Below are positions 47,411 through 58,500 of a stretch of 64,000 nt of DNA, piece after piece. The stretch spans positions 34,684,277 to 34,748,276 of the forward strand of contig CM046845.1 of NCBI GenBank assembly GCA_025618425.1, given 5' to 3'. Both the position numbers and the translations under genes were made by a program. Within the stretch, counting starts at the first letter, position 1; each line of letters starts with the position of its first letter. Under the pieces are notes generated by a model, which was not told the DNA's origin, ran no database searches, and worked only from the letters and a program-made list of their open reading frames with translations. Source of the DNA: Heliocidaris tuberculata (lineage: Eukaryota > Echinodermata > Echinoidea > Camarodonta > Echinometridae).

Positions 47411-48038
47411 CAGAATAAAAAAACAAAAACAAAGTGAAATGTTGTTTATATTTTGTACATGTTGTAGATATATAGCTAGCTTCCTGAAACCTTCCATGCG
47501 TTTTCCACCAATCAGTAACCGACATAGCAAGTATGTCACTGTGCCAAATATAATCTTTCTTCTTTTTTTGTTGCTGAAGTTAGCTCTGATTTTTTAGTAG
47601 TATTGAAAACAAGTAGATGAATTATAATTATAGTGCCAATTTTTTGTTCCAGATTAACTTCCCTTTTTTTGTCTCAAAATATGAGGCTTTTAGGATTTTT
47701 GCAGCTGAAGAGCTTTCTTTTTAAATGTACATGTTCATCAATGTCGTTTAGAAAGACCAAGGTGCAGTTTTAGTAGAGAATATACCATTATCGTTTTCAT
47801 ATGCAGAAGATGCTGTTTTCCTCTGTATGACCACATACCATGTATTTCCACCATATACATTACACTGTGAATACAGTATTTGTAGACCTTTCCAAACATA
47901 GAGTGTTGGAAGTGCTGATTCTGCACAAACTAAGAGTAATGTCTTGACCTAGGAACCCCGTAACTGCCTAAAAGCACTTTCTCAACCACCCCCCCCCCCC
48001 CCATCACTTTTTAAAAATAATTTTCTGAACTGCCAGTA
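47411..48038. other. Intergenic DNA, no gene seen
   Basis: AT-rich unique sequence with a C run at about 47989-48001. The short ORFs present show no family resemblance. Confidence 0.5.
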
Positions 48039-48220
48039 CAGTGGAAACTCACTATAACAAGGTCCTTGAGACCATGAAAATTACCTTGTTATATCAGGAA
48101 TCTCCTAATATCAGAGTGAAAAAAACAAAAGAACATGAAGACCCGGGACCAGCAAAATTACCTTGTTATAGTATCAGGACTCTCGTTAGTATCGGAGCTG
48201 TTCATAGTAAGTTTCCACTG
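48039..48220. mobile_element. TA-flanked MITE, pogo/Tigger-like ends
   Basis: The left end CAGTGGAAACTCACTATAAC and right end ATAGTAAGTTTCCACTG are inverted repeats, with TA on both sides (48037-48038 and 48221-48222). Ends of this shape (CAGT..AAACTC..TATAAC) and a TA target are typical of the Tc1/mariner superfamily, pogo/Tigger branch. At 182 bp it cannot encode a transposase. Confidence 0.83.
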
Positions 48221-48222
48221 TA

Positions 48223-49237
48223 TTACAAACAACACAGTGTTTTGGGGGTTCACATCTGTTCAGTTTTAAAGTTGTCATATCTCAGAAATTGTAGAAGAGG
48301 AAATGTCCATTTTGTATTGAATTGATAAACCAGAGTATATTTTATGGTTTTTATATTGATTTACTCTTAGTTCCATTCGGTATCTGTCCAAATTGTCAAA
48401 TTGTCAAAACCACCAGTGTATTCTTTGGCACAAATGAGAACTTTTTAAAGTCTGGAGTAATGTTACTTTGATGCAGATGCATTGGTGCCTGGCATCGACA
48501 CGAATTTTCCTCTTCGTAAATGCAACTATCTGGTTATATTTTGGTTGCAAGGGGAGAAACCTAATGAAATGTTTATTGTAAAATATGCAAGAAGTTCAAC
48601 GTAATATCCATTGAAAACGAATTGAATTTATTGAGTAATGCATTGACACGTATTGTTTTCATAGATGTACATATGTATGGAAGTGGATCCGATTACCGAA
48701 CACTTTTCAGAAAATCAACCATAGCAAATGAAATATCAAATGAATATCTGTCAAACTTATATAATGAATGCTTAAAGTCCTACAGGAAAAGAAGTTGGTG
48801 GAATTTGAAAAGGACAACGTAGATTTAATACAATATTCCCTTCTGAATGAACCCCTTCCCAACAACGCGGCGTTATTGTATTACCAAACGTGCCCCCTAT
48901 GGGAAAAAAGACCCAACCTACCCCGATTTGGGGCCAACAGGGTGGCGACTGGGGTGATGAGAGAGCAGGTTATAAAATATTATTTACGTTTCTTTGCCTC
49001 ATTTTATGATCTTCTGCCGTGTTCTCTGTGTCAAATAGTGTGGAGAACATATGCCTAGTCCCACGCGTATGAAAGCTATTTAGGCGCTTAACTGTACGCG
49101 TTCGATAATACAATGCTGTTCGGTAATACAATCCATGACTTTACACATATGAAGTTTTATGCCATGTGATAATCAGTGAAAGGACTGTAAGTGTAGAGCC
49201 AGAAACCTTTTCAACTAAGTGAGTGGTAGTGGTACAC
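48223..49237. other. Intergenic DNA, no gene seen
   Basis: Short frames between 48622 and 49058 do not resemble known proteins. No RNA gene was recognised. Confidence 0.5.
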
Positions 49238-49602
49238 GGCCCTGTAACACAAAGGTTTACGATTCTGATTGGTTAATAGTAAGCCTTTTGAACAACATGT
49301 GCATAAAACGATGATCCTGATTGGCCATTGCCATTTTGCAGTAGACCTGTTCACAAATATATTCAAATTTTATGCATACTTTTAAAAACAAAGGTTGTTC
49401 TTGACAACCTGAAAGCTTGTCAGAGGCTTGTCAGACATAGCAACAAGTAATGTATGCAAACTGGATTCCAAGTATTGTAGTTCATTCATTAATAACAGGT
49501 TAATGGAATACCTTGTTACTAGGTCCCCAGGAAAGAAAGATCCATAAATTTGAATAACTTTGTGAATAGGTGTATTGATTGCAAACTTTTGTGTTACGGG
49601 CC
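49238..49602. mobile_element. GGGCCC-family element interrupted by another MITE
   Basis: The left end CGGCCCTGTAACACAAAGGT, followed by TTACGATTCTGATTGG, pairs with the right end GATTGCAAACTTTTGTGTTA followed by CGGGCCCG. These are the terminal inverted repeats of one small element. The 'AGACCTGTTC' MITE (49343-49571) lies between them, so the younger element landed in the older. Confidence 0.75.
49343..49571 (+). mobile_element. MITE family 'AGACCTGTTC', copy 3 (full length, nested)
   Basis: It starts AGACCTGTTCACAAATATAT and ends AATAACTTTGTGAATAGGT, an inverted pair. It is the most complete of three copies in the window and clearly alignable to 32421-32655. It has no coding capacity. Confidence 0.82.
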
Positions 49603-52600
49603 CGATCTGTAAAGGTTTCATGCTTCGAAAATGAATCACAACTGAAACAACAGTGAATCATTACAATAGCTGTTATTAACATGCATATGTTGCTGGTTTT
49701 GCAGTATTAACAAACTTCTTTTTATCTGGATTGTATTTATTTTTTTTACAACTAGAAGCATTCAACATGTTCAAAGATATCTCAATTTAGATCTACACAC
49801 AAAGAAGTTACTCGGTGAATCCTGTGTACATCACAAAGTATTTTATTTGTACATCATCATAATTTCAATTGAATTTGATATATATTTTAAGATTTCAAGG
49901 TGATTTAACATCAAGGCATGACAAATGAGGAAAGCATAATCCTATGTTGCAATACAAGTGAATCACAAATAACCATGACAGCTTGCTCTGTTACCTTTCA
50001 TATAAGTACAATTATTTTAGCAAAACAAAAATGAACTATTTTACTTCAACGTGCATGTCGTTATTATATTGTATGCATGTGACAAAAATGCAGCATAATA
50101 TTCTGTACCATTTTAAACATGTAAAAACATGTAAAAACATCATTCCTCTCAACTATTAAAACTTTCATGAAGTAGGTCCCTTTTGATATACATGTAATAT
50201 GAAACAAGATTTGCCTCTGATAGACTTGCTTTTTATAAATACAATTTTATAAACCATTTCAACTACACTGCATATATCATTATGTAGTAGTGAAAACCTC
50301 TCAATTGCCAGCTTTTCAGTGCTTCATTTCTTCATTATTTTTTTTTAATGCTTATGGTAGATTTGTCATATATCATATAGAAGTGATATTGCTAAACCTG
50401 CATGAACAGATAAAACTTGTTTTCTGAATGTATTTTTACATGCTATACATAGTGACTAAATTGTAAACTTTTCTATGTGATAGGATAGTAATCATGGAAA
50501 TAAAGTATGATGAATCCAGAACATGTTGTTTTGCAAGGAACATTTTTTTGGTCTTGAATGTTGATATCGATGTGGAATTGTACACACTCAATTATCTTGT
50601 TTAAATCTTAAATCCCCAATTCACATGTTTTCTTTTTGGCCTCCTTCACAAGATAACATCAGCATAAAGCTTACTAAAGTATATAGTAAATTATTATTTT
50701 ACGGCATATATTTGGAGACAATGAAATATAATTAACTCTTCAGAATAAGACCATATTTCCATTCTGTATACCTCACATGTTTTGTCATACATATCTGTAT
50801 TAAAAAAATGCTGTAATTAAGCAGAAATATACAGGCTCAAGTACTGAAAATCTATACAATATCACACATGAAAATATCAAGGAATACATGAATTTGCAGA
50901 AGGTGCAACATGGACGGTAATGGAAAACAAATTTTTAAAGTGCACAAATCAGTTAATTTTCACACAGTGGAATACCTATACAGTACAGTTTACCTTCTTT
51001 GAGGTACTTTCATCACAAATCACAATTCATTTGAACAAAATGAATGCCAGCCAGCAATGGTGACAATACACAAACGTCAAATGTACTTTTAATGGATCCA
51101 TACCGTTCCTGTGTACAATAAAATTCACAACTTACAAAGTAGTTTAGGCAATTCTTAATCTTTAACTCTTTATCATAATATACATGTACAAATTCTTTAC
51201 ATTACATGAAGAAACAAAGCCTTTGAAGTATTCATAACTACATACTGAAATACGTATGGCATGTGAAAAACTAAAAATTTTGTCACATACATCCATTAAC
51301 GCCACGTAGTACTCAATATATTTTACCTCCCATATGTACCATCTTGACATTCAAATTATCTAGTACTATTATGTACACACATAGGTGTTTGGCTTCAAGA
51401 CAATAGCAGCCATATGTGAAAGGTTCGCAAGGGTAGTGCCATGTATTAACAGGTACAACTTTTTGGAGTCAAGAACATGACATCCACATGTAGTGGATTC
51501 CTGAAGTTGTGAATACATCATGAAATGTTTATGTCAAGGTTGTAAAGACCAGATTATTATAAATAACCCCTAGCCAAGCAATCACAGGAGAGAATACAAA
51601 TTTCAACATATTCACTTACATCATGCACATTCTTAAGAATGTATCCATGTACATATACCAGTAGTCTATGCTGTATTACCGGTAACAACTATACTTTTTA
51701 TGACCAAAAAATAATAACAGTTATGATTATTAAAAGTACACATCATCTGTAGAGAGCCAGAAGGATGATAACTCCCATGATCCTTTGAAAAAAAAAGAGT
51801 TAAAACCCTTCTAGCTCTCAATAAATGATAATTTATTGATTTGACTTTATGAGATTACAGCCATTTGCATCCACTTCTTGAATACCAGACACCATACACA
51901 TGCCTGTCCAAACACTGACTTGTGAAAAGTCGTTAACTTCATGCGAACTCAAAACCCTCAAACCCCTTGGCATTATAACACTGGTGTAAAAAACTAAAAA
52001 TGAGCTGTCGCTTTCATCCAAAATGATAAATTATAAGATGGTCAATTTCTATAATTGCTGTAGATCAATATGATCATGAGGTAATAAACACTGAACTGAT
52101 TTCTGCAGAAGTAGCTTTCTACACATGATCCCCTTTGGCAAATTACCAAGTCTTAACTTCAAAACATGATCTGTTTATCATGCACATGAGAGAATAGCAG
52201 AAGCTACCCAAAACCTCTTGTGCATAAAATATATTCTACTATTCCTACAGTATAATAATGGGTGCCTATGAATATTTATAAAGCATTACATAGTAATTGA
52301 AAAAGCATTGCATAATAAATAACCCAACACACCATATAACACTGCACTACATTTTACACTAGAGCAAGCAAAACATTTTCACAATACTTGTATAGTATTA
52401 GCTATCGCTCACACATTATATGAAAATAGATGATTTCTGCATACGTTTAGAACACCACAAACATATCATGTGAAAAATTATTGCATGAGCATATGTACCA
52501 CCATATATGAGCTTTCTGTCAAATAAATGTATATATAAAAAAAAAATCTGAAATAGGATTTTATCACATATTGTTGCTCAAAAGTAATCTTTCAACACAT

Positions 52601-53696
52601 GATTATCTAGATAATTAAATGGAAATGGATTTTGAATTTTGAAATAATCATACCCGGCAAAAAATAATGAATACATGAAATTAATAACATTTTTTAGAAA
52701 AAATCTGCTGATATCCTCCTTTCCCCAACACTCATCCCCCTAATATAAACATAAGGGGGATACAATTATTAGAAACATGTTGTAGGTATGAAGCAATCCT
52801 CAATTTGAAAGCCAAACAAACTGCTGGCCTTATATGCAATAATATACATCTCCTTGCGTACAATATCTTTAAAAACACTTTCTCGGACACTTTATAAATC
52901 TTTGGCATAAAATTAAAAAGAAGGAATGATACAATGCATGAAGCACACAATTCATGCAACTTAAAGGCTCCATTCTTCTTTTTTTTAAGTGGATAGATTT
53001 AAAGATCGAGGGAAAATGCCCTAAAAGATTAGTACTCTTACATCTACGGGTCTAACATGCAGTTGGCAGTTGATCTATATACTAGGATTAGAATGCTACA
53101 TTTCAGTGAAGGGGTGTCCATTATTTTGAGGGATAATCAGTGGAGGGAAATATGGTGAATACACAATGGAATGCTACAAAATGATATATATACACAGAAT
53201 GTGATTAAATTCATAATACTGGAATTCAAATTAGAATGAGGAAAATCAACTGAATAATAGAGAATGATGTTTTGAAGAATGGACCTGATGCATGATCATA
53301 AACACTTTAAACTCTAGATGCTAAATAATGGAATACTGAAAAGCCAAGCATGGCAAGTGTATCTTTTTCCCTTCTCAATTTTTCCAATTACAATATAATG
53401 ATGAAATGGGAATTAATCTATGCTTTAAACATGCAAGACATCATTTTGAATTTCTTCGATATAAGTCCCCAAATCTTTAAAATCATCAAAGACTTAGACA
53501 ATAAGAATGAAAATCAAATTAATGGTCTGGCAAATGACATAATATCTACAGCACTCATTACACGTCCCTTCAGTGCTAAAATTCCATCATAATAACTCTA
53601 AAAGCATACATGGATATTTCAAGACATTGAACTTAGAAGAGACATATACTTAAATCTGTCTCACATAAAATTATCCTGTGTTTGGCTATGATGAAC
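49603..53696. other. AT-rich, repeat-poor intergenic region or long NEK11 3' UTR
   Basis: About 4 kb contain no MITE, satellite or long microsatellite that I can detect, unlike both flanks. No ORF resembles a protein. TTTATT (AATAAA on the minus strand) occurs, e.g. near 49736 and 49843, so an extended NEK11 3' UTR ending here is possible. Unspliced 3' UTR identity is inference. Confidence 0.4.
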
Positions 53697-53804
53697 CTAA
53701 GGTTCACCAATCAACAGGCTTTGACAGGTAGACAGCAGATACTTCATCTGCACTCTGAGAAACTGGTCTATGAAAAAGAAGTCAGAGACATTCCTGATGC
53801 AATC
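53697..53804 (-). pseudogene. Diverged open duplicate of the NEK11 C-terminal segment
   Basis: After CTACAG the minus strand encodes DCIRNVSDFFFIDQFLRVQM, then 15 more codons and TAG. The SD-F-IDQ core is preserved while the FLEEQ part is altered by indels. It looks like an older copy than 54179-54262. Confidence 0.4.
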
Positions 53805-54178
53805 CTGTAGGTTACTGGTTCAGAATCAACTAATGTTGTGTAGTCAACAGAAGAGAACTTTCACCTGCTCAGAACAGCTGCTGGTTTAGATCTGAGGAAG
53901 CAAATGCTGAGGTACCTGATGCAATCCTGTCCCTTACTACCTAGGGATACCTAGGGAAGATACTGAATGCAGGCATTATGCCTCTGTATTCAACTCCAAG
54001 TTCTTCTTCCAAGTTCTTCTTACTGGTTCAGTAATCAACAGCCTACAATAAATATACAGAGGAGCGCGCTCGCCTGAACATCTAAGAACAGCAGCGTTTC
54101 TTTAAAGAAAGGAATAACACAAGTCCTTGACATTGTGCTGCAATATAATGATTCAGAATCAATGAACTAATAATTGTA

Positions 54179-54262
54179 TTAACCAGAAGAAATCTTTGCC
54201 TGCTCCTCTAAGAACAGAAGCTGGTCTATGAGGAAGCCATCACTTATGTTCTTGATGTAATC
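54179..54262 (-). pseudogene. Intact duplicate of the NEK11 C-terminal segment (possible alternative last exon)
   Basis: Directly after CTACAG (acceptor-like) the minus strand reads open for 27 codons to TAA: DYIKNISDG, FLIDQLLFLEEQAK, ISSG. It matches the true NEK11 tail at 21 of 27 residues, and most differences are V/I. Resemblance to the true exon begins at GATTAC, right at the AG. No cDNA evidence is available, and no obvious donor would join it in place of the true tail, so it may simply be a decaying duplicate. Confidence 0.5.
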
Positions 54263-54375
54263 CTGTAGATTAAAGGTTCAGCAATCAACAATCCATGACT
54301 GATACACAGAGGACATGTCAGCCTGTTGATCTACTTACACGATTCAGTAATTATCTAGTTCAGTAGTCACTAAGA

Positions 54376-54580
54376 CTAGTAGGCCGACACCTTAGCTTGC
54401 TCTTCTAGGAACAGCAGCTGATCTATGAGGAAGCAGTCGCTGACATTCTTGACGTAATCCCGAAGCTTGCGCATGATCATAGTGTCATCCATCGTCTCCT
54501 TCATGTCGCCAAACCTCGCTTCCTTCAAGAAGGCATAGGCAGACTTGAAAGACTCCTTGCCAAACTTCTTTTCGCATTCA
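54376..54580 (-). CDS. NEK11: NEK11 last exon: C-terminal module and stop
   Basis: 68 codons plus TAG at 54376-54378, after acceptor AATTATACAG. The sequence ECEKKFGKESFKSAYAFLKE, ARFGDMKETMDDTMIMRKLR, DYVKNVSDCFLIDQLLFLEE matches the conserved NEK11 C-terminal module (LG-EVFEEVYNYLKRAR...CFEVDQLLYFEEQ type). Its second half is duplicated downstream. Confidence 0.9.
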
Positions 54581-55464
54581 CTGTATAATTGTTCGGTTAA
54601 GGAAACTGGCTTAGAAAATAACTCATTATGATGGAAATAGAGACAGGGACATTTTCTTCAATTCAAAGACTTGTATAAAATATGCAGCATCTGCATCCTT
54701 CAAAGAAAGTATATACCTTTGTAAAATAATATCCTGAAATAAATCATTACCTGAAAATAATCATGTGTATAGAATCACGATAGAACAATTGATATTGTGA
54801 GCACACAGCTTTTGCCTCGAGATCCACATGAAAAGATAATCTTCCTTCAATTGCAACCAGAACCTAAGACACAGAAAAATAAAGTCACTTAAGTTTTGTT
54901 TTGGGTCAGTGGTAAAACCCTGATATTCACCTGACATTAATTCTACACTGCTTGGGGAAATAACCTGGATGCCTCCATTAGGGGATGTATATTTAACCAT
55001 GAAAACACACCCTATATTTGAATGACATACTGAACTTGAAAAAAATTCAGAGCAAACTTAAGTTTTGTCAAGGATACGCTCTCAGGTTCTGTATCTTCTT
55101 CGCTCTGACGGAAGGAGAGAAGAAGCCCACGGTGTCATCCGTGATGGTTGCATTTTGATCTGTAATAACAACAAAAATAGAAGTTATTACTGTTATTAGC
55201 TTTCTTTAGTATGTGCATACCAACCTTGACGAGACAGAGACAGAGACAAAGACAGAGACAGAGAAACAGACAGAGAGAGAGAGAGACAAACAGACAGAGG
55301 GGGAGGAAGAGAGAGAGAGGGGAAGAGAAAGGGAGGGAAGCGAGAGGGAGGGTAGAGCGAGGGAGGGAGAGAGGAGGAGAGGGAGCAGTGAGGAGAGGAG
55401 TGAGGGGGTAGAGCGAAGGAGGAGAGAGGGAGGGAGGGAGGAATAGATGGACAGAAGGAGGAAT

Positions 55465-55501
<37 letters not shown>

Positions 55502-58500
55502 GAGGGAGACAGACAGGAATTTTCATAACCCTTACCCGATGTTGTTTTGTCTAGGGCATCTTGCATGCAATCCATTAATGCTGAGTAGTCATCAAGGCCA
55601 TCCTGTTCCTGTTAGTAAACAAAATAAGAGCAAAAGACTGAAAAAATAGAGTCCATGAAGGAAAGAAAAATAAATAGTACATGTAAAATGATGTCTGACA
55701 AATTGCATGAGATGACATGATGTAAAGATTCTACTCACACGACAACTGATCTGAAGTCAATTTCCAATACTAACCAAATTCCTAACTCTCTGGAGCAAAC
55801 ACTATACCTCACTCCAACCCTAACCCTAAACCTAACCTAAAACCCAATTGCAACCCAACCTTATATCTCTGACAAAATAAAGCCTGCAGCAATGTTTATT
55901 AGTTCAAAAATGGAAAAAAAGGTTCAGTGGAAACATTCTTACATTAAAAAATAAAGTTAGGCACCACTGCCCTTGAGAAAGACAAAATATCAAGGAACTA
56001 ATACTTTCAATGTAAGTCATTTTCATAAGTCCACTACATTTTGGGGACTTATGAAAATGAATCAATATCTTGGACTTGCCCAATTATATGTAAGAGAGGA
56101 AAATATTCATTAACATTTATCCCACCTCTGGTTCCGATCCAGAGTCCGATTCAAAATCATCGTGCTGTGAGTAGAAGGTGTCGGCTGCATCTGCATTATC
56201 CGGTATCTCGGATGCTATCTGCTCCAGTTGATTCCTCATCTCGTCCATCGACGTCATCCTCTCCATCTTCTTGATGGTGGGTGTCCTCCGCTCCTCTTCC
56301 GCTGGAGGCGGGGACCGCATCACCGCCGACTTGGTGGTCTTCTTTGGGGGCGAGGATGACACGGCTGTCTTCTTTGGACTGGCACTTTTGGGTTTTCCGT
56401 TGTTGGTGGGTTTCGAGGATGACTTGGAGTTTGAGTTCTGCTTGCTGACTGGCTGTTTCTTGACAGGTTGCTTCTTGACAGGGGCCTTCTTGTTTGAGGA
56501 GGACGCTGGGACACCAGGTGGGGTTGCATTCGCTATGTTGGGGTCGTCCAGGTTGACAGATGTTGCTTTCATAGGAGTGATGGGGCGGTTGTCCGAAGAT
56601 GGTGTTAATGTGTTGTTGCCAGCTGTATAAAAGGGATAAAAACCACTGTCATGTATTCCATCTTTGAGCAGTTACACATGCACAATTCATATTTTCCAAA
56701 TTTATTGCTGACTGAACTAGACAGAATCTATTTATCATTATAGGTGGAATTGTTGTAATTCCCAAATAATTGAATTGATGGGAGAAAAAAGACAGCTACC
56801 AGCCATATCAAAGTTGACAAAAAGTTGGGTGGTATTCTGAAAACTATGTTACATTTTATGTCAGGGAAATGCATGTGAATTGTCATAACAACTTAAAATC
56901 ATGAGGAATAACACTTATTACTGGCGCTTGCACAGATATTTCTCTAAATGTTACACGTACGCTGCTCGCTGTTTGCAGAAAACAACCAATGACTTTTCCT
57001 GATTCACAAATATTACGACAATTGACGAAGAATCTGGTTGTAGGTTGCATTTAAAGTGTACCAATCACCTGAAAAAATAATTTGTGTACAGCTAGAAAGT
57101 ATAAAATCAACCTCAAAGAACTTTGTCTGGTATTCTATAGGTCAACAGTTAATGAGCATGAAAGAAATAAAGAATAACATGAAAATGCTCGCGCGGAACT
57201 GAACTCAGAGTTTGGTTCCGCGCGAGCCTTTACCTTGGCGAGCGCGTACGGGTGCGTTGAGTAGTCTACTCACGAGTCGCTTTTACATTTATAGAGAGCG
57301 TAATTAAAATTGCAATATCTCTTTATAGAACAAGTGAATGAGTAAATTACGCAATGCGTAATAAATGTCCCCGCCGGAAGTGCAGATCTGTGGAAATTAA
57401 CTAGCCTGAACCTTAAAACTTCAGTGAAAAACTTTAGTGAATAAAATAATAATGTTACTGCATGCAAAAGAAGAGAATACCAACAATGCATGTATACAAC
57501 TGAAATATAAAACATGAAAACATTATGAACCTTCAGCCATTTTGAATAAATTTGCATAAATTTGCATGAATAATGAATTTCAAAATTCTGTGTAGAAGTT
57601 TGGAAGCCCCCACCCAGCCCTATCAGATAAAACAATCGGAATCAAAATCCGATGTGAAATAGAGGAGAAGTAGCATTTTTCGTCAATGTTGAATAAATTT
57701 GCATAAATTTGCATAATTAATGAATTTCAAAATTCTGTGTAGAAGTTTGGAAGCCCTCACCCAGCCCTATCAGATAAAACAATCGGAATCAAAATCCGAT
57801 GTGAAATAGAGGAGAAGTAGCATTTTTCGTCACTTTTTAATAAATTTGCATGAATTTGCATAATTAATGAATTTCACGATTCTGTGTAGAAGTTTGGAAG
57901 CCCTCACCAAGCCCTATCAGATAAAACAATCAGAATCAAAATCGGCCAAGAAATGACGGAGAAGTAGCATTTTCTAACATTTGAGCACACACGGACAGAC
58001 GGACGCATGGACGGACGGACGCACGGACGGATGGACGGACACACACACACACGCACACACGAACGGCGCCCGTTTCATAGTCCCCTCGCGAACTTCGCTC
58101 GGCATGGAAAATTAATATTTGAAGCCCATATTTTGAATATAGTATAATAATATGCAACCTCTAACATATAGAGCAAAATTATATTTGGTGATTGGTACCC
58201 TTTAAACATTTAAGAACAAGGATCTTTATATCGTTGGAAGAATTCTACAGGCAATTCTCACCCGCTGCATATGGGTTTGGTGACGATGCTGGTTTGATAG
58301 GTCGGTCATCACTTGCTGAATATCTTCTTGGTGACGGTGTCTTGGCAGGAACTACAAAAAAAAAACAAGTGATTTCATGTTTAATGTTAGAATTTATACC
58401 AATTCAGTCAAATTCGATTGATGGTAATTAATTATAAAATGAAAGGACGGTAGAATTTGAAAGGAAGAGAATAATACTTTTAAAAAAATTATTATTAGAT

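Larger units (their letters stand above)
53697..54270 (-). repeat. Degenerate tandem copies of the NEK11 last coding segment
   Basis: Reverse-strand copies of the GAT-TAC...GAA-GAG-CAG segment of the final NEK11 exon lie near 53760-53804, 53870-53935, 54075-54140 and 54186-54262. Each is accompanied by a shared GGTTCAG(A/T)AATCAAC spacer. The true exon is at 54376-54580. Intervals between equivalent points are about 134, 198, 131 and 191 bp, so units alternate in length. Confidence 0.8.

Noticed and set aside
48622..49058. ORFs of 66 and 96 codons
   Set aside because: No family resemblance, no splice-site support, and composition like the surrounding intergenic DNA.
55135..55575. Ser/Leu/Pro-rich ORFs of 106-146 codons
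   Set aside because: They run through the (GA)n/(GACA)n tract in a NEK11 intron. Only the 55536-55608 part is a real exon.
55816..55846. Interstitial telomere-like CCCTAACCCTAAACC
   Set aside because: There are only two or three imperfect units inside an intron, too short to indicate a telomere fusion.
56271..56630. Plus-strand ORF of 119 codons
   Set aside because: It is the antisense shadow of the NEK11 linker exon 56126-56622, which is phase-matched to its neighbours.
57270..57635. Minus-strand ORF of 121 codons
   Set aside because: It runs partly through the 147-bp tandem repeat in a NEK11 intron and shows no domain or phase match to the neighbouring exons.
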